In this document: positions 1-5,850 of the stretch, one piece after another
Numbering within the stretch: position 1 is the first letter of the stretch
How the letters are laid out: each line of letters opens with the position of its first letter
The notes under the pieces: model-generated
Databases searched by the model: none
Seen by the model: only the letters and a program-made list of their open reading frames with translations
What the model was told of the DNA's origin: nothing
Program-made: the position numbers and the translations under genes
NCBI GenBank assembly: GCA_017442025.1
Contig: JAFSBD010000207.1
Coordinates: 1-7,323, forward strand
Length of the DNA: 7,323 nucleotides
DNA from: Clostridia bacterium
Lineage (GTDB): Bacteria > Bacillota > Clostridia > Oscillospirales > QAKW01
Reading direction: 5' to 3'

Positions 1-347
1 ATGACTATAACTGCCTGCAGATGAACGCTTTTGCGGTGGTGTCCGACAGCGGTACGCTCCCCGAGGAGTCCAGCTTCTTTACCTCCATCGGCAAGCCCTT
101 CCCGGCGGTCTGCATCCGCACCTCCACCGAGCGTCCCGAGGCGCTGGATAAGGCTTGTTTTGTCCTGGCGGGGATCGATGAGAAATCCCTCCTGCAGGCG
201 GTGGATACCGCTATTCAGATGAATCTGGATGGGAATTACGGCATCCCTGTCCCCGACTATGTGGAAGAAAACGTATCCACCAAGGTGGTCAAGCTGATCC
301 AAAGCTATACCGGCGTTGTGGATAAGATGGTCTGGAGAAAGTATTAA
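1..347 (+). CDS. fnlC: UDP-N-acetylglucosamine 2-epimerase (non-hydrolysing), FnlC/CapG type, C-terminal part
   Basis: The reading frame enters from the left edge (first full codon at 3) and ends at TAA 345-347, giving the last 114 residues of the protein. The ATG at 21 is internal, because the family motif DYNCLQMNAF spans it. Next comes SDSGTLPEES, which matches the UDP-binding Ser/Gly/Glu loop of WecB-fold epimerases, then the family signature TERPEALD and the C-terminal VSTKVVKLIQSYTGVVDKMVW. The SDSGT.xEES version (rather than TDSGGxQEE) and the SYT...VW tail point to the FnlC/Cap5G branch. That branch performs the last step to UDP-N-acetyl-L-fucosamine, by 2-epimerisation of UDP-N-acetyl-L-talosamine in the cytoplasm. 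A plain WecB/MnaA enzyme making UDP-ManNAc is the alternative. If FnlC is right, fnlA- and fnlB-like genes should lie just upstream, outside the window. The epimerase fold is near certain; the exact substrate is inferred. Confidence 0.85.
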   Translation, partial: DYNCLQMNAFAVVSDSGTLPEESSFFTSIGKPFPAVCIRTSTERPEALDKACFVLAGIDEKSLLQAVDTAIQMNLDGNYGIPVPDYVEENVSTKVVKLIQSYTGVVDKMVWRKY

Positions 348-350
348 GGA
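346..350 (+). promoter_or_regulatory. Ribosome binding site of the first glycosyltransferase
   Basis: AAGGA lies 6 nt before the ATG at 357 and overlaps the stop codon of the epimerase (TAA 345-347). The overlap suggests coupled translation of the two genes and supports the chosen start. Confidence 0.7.
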
Positions 351-356
351 AAGAAA

Positions 357-1553
357 ATGAAGGTTTTACAGATCAATTCCGTATGCGGAACCGGAAGCAC
401 CGGCCGAATTGCCACCGATATCGCTGATCTCCTGCTGGAGCAAGGGCATGATTGCCGCATTGCCTATGGCAGGGGAGCGGTGGCGGAAAAATATCAGCCT
501 CTTGCTGTCCGCATCGGGTCGGAGCTGGATAATAAGATCCATGGCGTTCAGACCCGCTTGCTGGATCAGCATGGCTTCGGAAGCAAAAAAGCCACCCGTG
601 CCTTTTTAAAATGGGTGGATGAGTATGATCCCGATCTGATCCACCTGCATAATATCCATGGATACTATATCAACATTGAATTATTGTTCGAGTATCTGAA
701 GCGTTGCGGCAAACCCGTTATTTGGACTCTGCATGATTGCTGGGCCATGACCGGCCATTGCGCTCATTTTTCCGCAGTCGGTTGCGATCAGTGGAAAAAG
801 GAATGCCGCCGTTGCGGGCAGCTGCGGGAATATCCCGCCACATTGCTGAGCGGAAACGTTGCAGAGAATTATAAGCGAAAAAAGCGCGCCTTTACCGGCG
901 TTTCCAATCTGACGATCATTACCCCCTCCCATTGGTTAGCCTCAGTGGTTAAGGAATCCTTCCTGGGGGAATATCCGGTCGTGCCGATCTATAACGGCGT
1001 TGATCTGCAGGTATTCAAGCCGACGCAGAGCGATTTCCGCGCCCGCTACGGGCTGGAAGATAAGCGGATGCTTTTAGGCGTTGCCAATATCTGGGATGCC
1101 AAAAAAGGGCTGGATGATTTTGTTGCCCTTTCCGAGCGGCTGGATGATTCCTGCAAGATCGTTTTGGTTGGGCTGAATGAGGAGCAGATCCACGGGCTTC
1201 CCGAAAAGATCATCAAGCTTCCCCGCACCGACAGCCTGGAGGAGCTGGCCGCGATCTATTCTGCGGCGGATGTTTTTATCAACCCCAGCATCGAAGAAAC
1301 CATGGGGCTGACCACCGCGGAGGCGCTGGCCTGCGGAACACCGGTCATTACTTATAATAAGACCGCGGTGCCCGAGGTGGCGGATGAAACCTGCGGGATG
1401 GTTGTCGATTGCGATCCGCAAGCGATCTGCGAGGCCCTGGAAAAAATCAATTTCAAAAAAGAAGATTGCCTGCAACGGGCGGCGTTTTTTGAAAAGAAAA
1501 AGCAATATCTGGAATATCTCAGAATCTATGAGATGTCTAAGAAAAGGATCTGA
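357..1553 (+). CDS. GT4-family glycosyltransferase (GT-B fold)
   Basis: This 398-residue cytoplasmic or membrane-associated enzyme probably transfers a sugar from a nucleotide donor to the growing lipid-linked repeat unit. The N-terminal acceptor half starts MKVLQINSVCGTGSTGRIA, the glycine-rich first loop typical of capsule and colanic-acid type GT4 enzymes. It contains a four-cysteine patch (C135, C143, C150, C153, with W146) that recurs in this subfamily. The C-terminal donor half begins near residue 239 (GVANIWDAKKGLDDF). It carries the EX7E motif at E314 and E322, followed by ALACGTPVI, which binds the nucleotide sugar, so the active site looks intact. Length is normal for GT4. It follows the epimerase after 9 nt and is followed by a second glycosyltransferase after 4 nt, clearly within one operon. 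Donor, acceptor and linkage cannot be read from the sequence; FucNAc is a candidate donor only because of the upstream epimerase. Confidence 0.92.
   Translation: MKVLQINSVCGTGSTGRIATDIADLLLEQGHDCRIAYGRGAVAEKYQPLAVRIGSELDNKIHGVQTRLLDQHGFGSKKATRAFLKWVDEYDPDLIHLHNIHGYYINIELLFEYLKRCGKPVIWTLHDCWAMTGHCAHFSAVGCDQWKKECRRCGQLREYPATLLSGNVAENYKRKKRAFTGVSNLTIITPSHWLASVVKESFLGEYPVVPIYNGVDLQVFKPTQSDFRARYGLEDKRMLLGVANIWDAKKGLDDFVALSERLDDSCKIVLVGLNEEQIHGLPEKIIKLPRTDSLEELAAIYSAADVFINPSIEETMGLTTAEALACGTPVITYNKTAVPEVADETCGMVVDCDPQAICEALEKINFKKEDCLQRAAFFEKKKQYLEYLRIYEMSKKRI
1543..1548 (+). promoter_or_regulatory. Ribosome binding site deciding the start of the second glycosyltransferase
   Basis: AAAGGA sits 9 nt before ATG 1558, inside the last codons of the preceding gene. 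A second AAGGA directly abuts the ATG and is too close to be used. This supports 1558 as the start rather than the in-frame ATG at 1384, which would overlap the upstream gene by 170 nt and adds a Lys/Arg-rich stretch without family character. Confidence 0.65.
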
Positions 1554-1557
1554 AGGA

Positions 1558-2787
1558 ATGGAAATACTTTATGTTTCATCGGTCCCTTCTCCAAAGGAAT
1601 TCGACCGTATAAAAGAGCAAGTAAAAGAAGGGGTTTTGCTGACCACCTACGGAATGAACGAATCGGGCTTTAAGTTCCATACCCTGATTATGAACGGGAT
1701 GGTTGCCGAGCAGGAAAACCGCATCCTTTCCCTGGTGGGGCGGAGCGTCAGCCGCAGCACCCATAAGGGCTTGTTCTGGAAAAAGAGGGTGGAAAAAGAG
1801 GGCAATATCGAGCATCGCCACCTGGGATTCATCAACTTTCCCGGAATCAAGCAGCTGGGGATCGGCCTTTCTTTCTTTTTTCATACCCTGGCCTGGCAGA
1901 TCCGTAATCGCGGGAAGGAGAAGGGGATCGTGATGGACGCGGCGTATATCACCGTCCTTCCCTTTGTCCTGGCGGCGAGTAAACCCTTTCGCTGCAAAAA
2001 GACCGCCATCTATTGCGATATTTATGAGTATATGGCCGAGGTCAAGGATGCACGGAATAACGATGAGATCAGCGCGGTCCGCAAATTGGCCCGAAAAATA
2101 ACCATGAACAGCTATCGTCAGTTGGATTCTTATGTCTTTCTGACCGAGCAGATGAATGAAGTCATCAATCCCACCGGCAAGCCCTATATCGTTATGGAGG
2201 GGCTGGTGGATATCCATATGAAGGCCAAGGAGAATATCCTGGAAGAAAAAGCACCGGGCAAGGTTGTGATGTATGCCGGCGCTTTGCGGGAAGCCTATGG
2301 TTTGAAAAATTTGATTGAAGGATTTCGCGCCTATGAGGATCCTGAGGCGGTGCTCTGGATCTTCGGCGATGGGGATTATGCCGAGGAGATCAAGCGGTTG
2401 GCCGAGGAAGAGCCTCGCCTGCGCTTTTTCGGCGCGGTGCCCCTTCAAAGGGTGGTCGAGGAGGAACTGAAAGCGACCGTTATGGTGAATCCCCGCCCGG
2501 CCGATCGGGAGTTTACGAAATATTCCTTCCCTTCCAAGAATATGGAATATATGGTTTCGGGCACCCCTATTCTGACAACGCGGTTGCCCGGTATGCCGCA
2601 GGAATATTATGATTATATTTTCACCATCGACGGCGCAGAAGCAAAGGATATTACAGCCGCGCTCGGCAAGGCTTTGGGCCTTAGCAAAGAGCAATTGCAT
2701 CAGATGGGGCAAAAAGCCAAAGAATTTGTTCTGACAAAGAAGAACAATAAAGTTCAGGCAGAAAGAATCATCAGCCTGTTGAAATAA
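1558..2787 (+). CDS. GT4-like glycosyltransferase with atypical EX7E motif
   Basis: This 409-residue protein starts MEILYVSSVPSPKEF. The N-terminal half has the conserved-looking stretch VLLTTYGMNESGFKFHTLI and a hydrophobic segment near residues 102-113 that could associate with the membrane. The C-terminal half is a clear GT-B donor domain: VVMYAGALREAYGLKNLIEGF from about residue 236, LWIFGDGD at 266-273, then NPRP at 311-314 and SFPSKNMEYMVSGTPIL at 323-339. In the usual EX7E motif the second Glu is E330, but the first position is Y322 instead of Glu. This YSFPSK..EYM version is, as I recall, shared by a group of Firmicute exopolysaccharide transferases, so it is probably a subfamily trait and not damage. 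It begins 4 nt after the preceding stop and ends 14 nt before the polymerase gene. It probably adds a second sugar to the repeat unit; the substrate is unknown. Confidence 0.88.
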   Translation: MEILYVSSVPSPKEFDRIKEQVKEGVLLTTYGMNESGFKFHTLIMNGMVAEQENRILSLVGRSVSRSTHKGLFWKKRVEKEGNIEHRHLGFINFPGIKQLGIGLSFFFHTLAWQIRNRGKEKGIVMDAAYITVLPFVLAASKPFRCKKTAIYCDIYEYMAEVKDARNNDEISAVRKLARKITMNSYRQLDSYVFLTEQMNEVINPTGKPYIVMEGLVDIHMKAKENILEEKAPGKVVMYAGALREAYGLKNLIEGFRAYEDPEAVLWIFGDGDYAEEIKRLAEEEPRLRFFGAVPLQRVVEEELKATVMVNPRPADREFTKYSFPSKNMEYMVSGTPILTTRLPGMPQEYYDYIFTIDGAEAKDITAALGKALGLSKEQLHQMGQKAKEFVLTKKNNKVQAERIISLLK

Positions 2788-2789
2788 TC

Positions 2790-2795
2790 GGAGGG
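2790..2795 (+). promoter_or_regulatory. Ribosome binding site pointing to a TTG start for the polymerase gene
   Basis: GGAGGG is the strongest Shine-Dalgarno match in the operon. It lies 6 nt from TTG 2802 but 12 nt from the in-frame ATG 2808, so spacing favours TTG. The two choices differ by only two residues. Confidence 0.6.
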
Positions 2796-2801
2796 TTTGT
2801 T

Positions 2802-4226
2802 TTGAACATGGAAAAAATCAGTGTGGGAAAAGAACGGAGCCCGGCATGGCAGTATGTATTCTGCATGGTCACCTTTCTTTCCGCGTTTATCTTTTTGAAA
2901 CCCAAGGTTTCTTTTACAAACAGCGGAGAGATCACCTTCTATCTGGTTGAAATTCTCGGCCTTCTGGTCGGTGCATTTCTGATTTTTTATCTTTTTAAAA
3001 ACTTTAAAACCCTTTCCAAAAACAGCAAGATCTTATTCTGGACCGCCTTTATCTCCCAAGCGGCGTTTCTTATCATTTATGCGGTTCGCATTTTTACAGT
3101 CGGATTGGAAATGAAAAGCATCCTGATCATCGAATCCAATCTTTTTGTTTTGGGATTCTATCTGTTGATCGTATTTCGGATCCTCTCCGCGAAATGTGTG
3201 TTGACCTCCCTGAGCTATTTCTCAGCGGTTCTGGGGGTGGCAAGTGTTGTTTTGATCTATGTTTTGCCCGATAGTTATACCGATTGGGTGCTTTATTGGA
3301 ATGAAAATTTATATGTATTGACCTTCGGAAATGCGGTGCGAACCTTCATTATGCTCCTATGCCTGCCGCTTACGGCAATGAACCATTGGCTTTGCCGAAG
3401 CAAGGCATCGGCCGTTTGTTTCTATGTGCATCTGGCTTCCCTCGTTGTTTGCGGAATGATATCGGGCGCGCGGGTGAATTATCTTTGCATCCCCTTGGCG
3501 ATTTTCCTGCTGAGCGCCATCTTTATCCGCTTTAAGCGAACCCATTGGTGGCGGACACCCGCGGCGATCCTCGGTCTTTCTGCGTTGATGATCGTTGCGA
3601 TGTTTGTTGTTTCCTGCTTCTCCATGCGTACCTATACCCAACTGATGCGTTTGGATATCACCAAGCAGGTAATGGTTGCTTTGGATATTCAGTATATCGG
3701 GCCGAATGTGGGGGAAACTCCCGGCAAAGATCCGTCTGATGATGGCATGAATACGGAGCAAAATGCAGATTCTGATGCGGTTTTGCAGGAAATGCTGAAT
3801 CAGGCAGAGGGCTCTGCGGCAGAGAGCGCATCCTCTCGCACCCATATGTGGAAATTGGCGATCGAGGATATTAAGGCTGCGCCTCTTTTCGGCAACGGCC
3901 TCAAGCAATATGAATATACCTTTGGCAACGGTGTAACGCTGCCGATGCAGGCCCATAATTTTATTTTAGAATATATTCTGGGCTTTGGGCTGGTCGGCTT
4001 TGTTTTGTGGCTGGTGATGATGGCTGCCCCGGAATGGTTGGTCTTGCGCCGAATTAAATTCCGCTTCTGGAATCACGCACCGTTTTGTTTTGCCGTCTGC
4101 TCCATGCTGTTTGCGTGTTGCGGAGCGTTATTCCAGCCCTATTTCTTATATCCGTGTATCATGTTCTTTGTTTTCACATTGATGGGCTGTTATTATGAAA
4201 TCTCCGTTCGGTCGGAAGAAAACTGA
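2802..4226 (+). CDS. wzy: Wzy-type polysaccharide polymerase / O-antigen ligase-like membrane protein
   Basis: This 474-residue membrane protein has about 12 hydrophobic segments, roughly at 16-33, 44-65, 77-95, 107-128, 134-155, 172-192, 204-221, 226-243, 253-275, 386-408, 427-443 and 448-466. A single large outside loop spans about 276-385. The end of that loop has the O-antigen ligase/Wzy signature: R346 and W350, then PLFGNG at 361-366, then H385-N386 leading into the next membrane helix (HNFILEYILGFGLVGF). In this family the loop residues handle the lipid-linked sugar and join repeat units on the outer face of the membrane. The loop also carries an acidic low-complexity stretch at about 301-345. 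The neighbouring flippase and glycosyltransferases support polymerase over ligase, though an O-antigen-ligase-like role in attaching polymer cannot be excluded. TTG 2802 is chosen from the ribosome-site spacing; ATG 2808 is possible. Confidence 0.85.
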   Translation: MNMEKISVGKERSPAWQYVFCMVTFLSAFIFLKPKVSFTNSGEITFYLVEILGLLVGAFLIFYLFKNFKTLSKNSKILFWTAFISQAAFLIIYAVRIFTVGLEMKSILIIESNLFVLGFYLLIVFRILSAKCVLTSLSYFSAVLGVASVVLIYVLPDSYTDWVLYWNENLYVLTFGNAVRTFIMLLCLPLTAMNHWLCRSKASAVCFYVHLASLVVCGMISGARVNYLCIPLAIFLLSAIFIRFKRTHWWRTPAAILGLSALMIVAMFVVSCFSMRTYTQLMRLDITKQVMVALDIQYIGPNVGETPGKDPSDDGMNTEQNADSDAVLQEMLNQAEGSAAESASSRTHMWKLAIEDIKAAPLFGNGLKQYEYTFGNGVTLPMQAHNFILEYILGFGLVGFVLWLVMMAAPEWLVLRRIKFRFWNHAPFCFAVCSMLFACCGALFQPYFLYPCIMFFVFTLMGCYYEISVRSEEN

Positions 4227-4235
4227 TCGATCTTC

Positions 4236-4243
4236 AGAAAGGA
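4236..4243 (+). promoter_or_regulatory. Ribosome binding site supporting a GTG start for the flippase gene
   Basis: AGAAAGGA lies 7 nt before GTG 4251. No ATG in the same frame lies nearby (the next is at residue 37), and the residues after GTG already match the N-terminus expected for the family. Confidence 0.65.
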
Positions 4244-4250
4244 ACATTTT

Positions 4251-5660
4251 GTGGGCAAATTATTCTCTGCGAACGTCAAAAAGCTTTTAGCAACGGTTTT
4301 ATCCCAGGGCATCATCCTGGGGCTATCGGTGATTACCGGTTTTGTCTTACCCGAAAGAATGGGGCCGGAAAGCTTTGGCTATTGGCAGATCTATCTTTTT
4401 TATCTAACCTACATTAATTTATTCGGCCTTGGATTTAACGACGGTATTGCGTTATTCTACGGCGGCTATGATTATGAGAAGCTCCCCTTTGAGCGGTTGC
4501 GGGCGAGTATGCGGATCGTCTATCTGTATCTTGCCGCGGTCTGCGCTGTTGGAGTGGGTGCGGTTCTCCTGCTTTGCAACGGAACCATCTATCAATCCAT
4601 CTATCTGGCGTTGGTGCTGAATATTCCGTTGACCTGTATTCAATGTATTGTTCTGACCACCTTTTTGTCGGTGGGGAAGACCGAAATTTATAATTGGATC
4701 AACCTGTTGCTCAAAATTCTTACCGTTGTATTGTATCTTCTTTTGATCTTCAGCGGGCATACCGGCCCCACCGGCATGATCGTTGCAGATACAGTAGGGC
4801 GGTTGGCCATCACGTTGTTGTGTGTGGTATTGGGGCGCGGTTTCCTGTTTGGAAAAAGCGCTCCGCTGAAGACCGGCTGGCAGGAATTATGGGAAAAAAG
4901 CAAGTCGGGATTTATGATCACCATCGCGATCATCTCTTCCATGCTGATGCCGGTGTTGGGGCGGTCGATCGTGGAGCAAAACGAACCGATCGCGGTTTAT
5001 GGAATTTATTCCTTTGCGATGTCGTTGCTCACCATCATTTTGTCCTTCACCAATGTGTTGGGAACGGTCATTTTCCCGCTTCTCAAGCGGATGAAGCCGG
5101 ATGAAATGAGCGAGAGTTATTCGAAATTTGCACTGTTGTGTGATGGGTTTGTTATTGTGGCGTTGCTGTTGTATCTCCCGCTGATGTTTATTGTGCGGCG
5201 GGTCATGGTGCAGTATGTCCCGGCTTTGGATTACCTTTATATCCTTTTGGCGATGTGCCTGCCCTTGGGGCGTATGCAGCTTCTTGTTACCCCCTTCTAT
5301 AAGGCCAAGCGTCTGGAAAAGGAACTGTTGATCGCCAATCTCATCGGCATTGCGGTGATGTTTATATCGTTGGTTGGCGGGTATATGATCTTCCGGAATG
5401 TGATTGCCGTTGCTGTGGGGACCACCGTTGTTTTGATTGCCTGGACCTTCGGCGCAGAATTGTATTTATATCGCAGCGGCAACCAAAAGCTTGTTGTAAA
5501 GCAAAATCTGGCTGAGATCTTTATCATGTTGGCCTTTTGCATTGCCGGCAGCTTCCAATCCTATGGGCTCTTTGCGGCCATCTATTGCCCGGCAATGGTG
5601 CTGTATTTCCTATGGCGGCGAAAAGAGTTTGCAAGTCTCCTCCATCTTTGGAAAAAATGA
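4251..5660 (+). CDS. wzx: Wzx-like oligosaccharide flippase (MATE/MOP superfamily polysaccharide transporter)
   Basis: This 469-residue polytopic membrane protein probably moves undecaprenyl-linked repeat units from the inner to the outer face of the membrane. The N-terminus has the typical polysaccharide-transporter pattern: a short basic segment (NVKKLL), a first helix with LSQGIILGLSVITGFVLP, then RMGPESFGYWQIYLFYLTY, where G-P-E-x-F/Y-G is the usual family loop. About 12-14 hydrophobic helices follow, with basic loops such as LLKRMKPDEM near 277-286 and KAKRLEK near 351-357. The C-terminus is short and basic (WRRKEF...LWKK). Length is within the usual 400-500 residues. It is the last gene of the operon, 24 nt after the polymerase, and its stop lies 3 nt before a terminator stem. 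Specificity for a particular sugar unit cannot be read from sequence. The call is firm at family level; a teichoic-acid type exporter of the same superfamily is the main alternative. Confidence 0.88.
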   Translation: MGKLFSANVKKLLATVLSQGIILGLSVITGFVLPERMGPESFGYWQIYLFYLTYINLFGLGFNDGIALFYGGYDYEKLPFERLRASMRIVYLYLAAVCAVGVGAVLLLCNGTIYQSIYLALVLNIPLTCIQCIVLTTFLSVGKTEIYNWINLLLKILTVVLYLLLIFSGHTGPTGMIVADTVGRLAITLLCVVLGRGFLFGKSAPLKTGWQELWEKSKSGFMITIAIISSMLMPVLGRSIVEQNEPIAVYGIYSFAMSLLTIILSFTNVLGTVIFPLLKRMKPDEMSESYSKFALLCDGFVIVALLLYLPLMFIVRRVMVQYVPALDYLYILLAMCLPLGRMQLLVTPFYKAKRLEKELLIANLIGIAVMFISLVGGYMIFRNVIAVAVGTTVVLIAWTFGAELYLYRSGNQKLVVKQNLAEIFIMLAFCIAGSFQSYGLFAAIYCPAMVLYFLWRRKEFASLLHLWKK

Positions 5661-5663
5661 TAA

Positions 5664-5694
5664 AAAAGCGTGTGGCGAAATGCCACACGCTTTT
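5664..5694. terminator. Rho-independent terminator, probably bidirectional
   Basis: A perfect 13-bp stem pairs AAAAGCGTGTGGC (5664-5676) with GCCACACGCTTTT (5682-5694) around the 5-nt loop GAAAT. Read on the + strand it begins 3 nt after the flippase stop and ends in TTTT, closing the polysaccharide operon. Read on the minus strand the same stem ends in six T, so it can also stop transcripts arriving from the recombinase side. Confidence 0.92.
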
Positions 5695-5722
5695 GCGTTT
5701 ATTCTAATTTGTACAATCTTTT

Positions 5723-5850
5723 TTACGATTTGAGTCCGGCGTCACGCTGGTCAAAAGCAGGGTTGATGCGATAGAAGTTGCGGCTGTCCAGATGCTTTTT
5801 CACTTGGCCGAGGGCCTCGCCTGAACAATCAGAGTGGAATGGATTTGCGA
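5723..5850 (-). pseudogene. C-terminal remnant of an unidentified protein
   Basis: On the minus strand an open frame ends at TAA (5723-5725) and reads back for 41 residues with protein-like composition: it starts near ANPFHSDCSGEALGQVKK and closes with NPAFDQRDAGLKS. Codons are G/C-ended (CTC, GGC, CGC, AAC, GAC), like the polysaccharide genes and unlike the A/T-rich run just upstream of it. No start codon with a ribosome site is present. Upstream the frame passes into a run of A/T (IYFFI) and then into the 3' end of the recombinase gene, with a stop at 5882-5884. I do not recognise the family. The most likely reading is the 3' end of a gene cut by insertion of the neighbouring element. A chance open stretch is possible, as the segment is short. 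Confidence 0.4.

Noticed and set aside
21..347. Treating ATG 21 as the start of a complete 108-residue protein
   Set aside because: The frame is open to the left edge and the residues before ATG 21 continue the epimerase motif, so the gene is cut by the window edge.
1384..1557. N-terminal extension of the second glycosyltransferase from the in-frame ATG 1384
   Set aside because: The added 58 residues overlap the end of the first glycosyltransferase, are Lys/Arg-rich and unlike the family; a good ribosome site serves ATG 1558.
1576..2712. A 378-codon open frame on the minus strand opposite the second glycosyltransferase
   Set aside because: It is fully covered by a well-supported + strand gene, has His/Gln/Ile-rich composition typical of antisense frames and shows no family motif or ribosome site.
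3357..3956. A 199-codon minus-strand frame opposite the polymerase
   Set aside because: His/Arg-rich antisense shadow of a gene with clear membrane helices and Wzy motifs.
5542..5733. A small + strand frame crossing the flippase end and the terminator
   Set aside because: It overlaps the flippase in another frame and reads through the terminator hairpin; no family resemblance.
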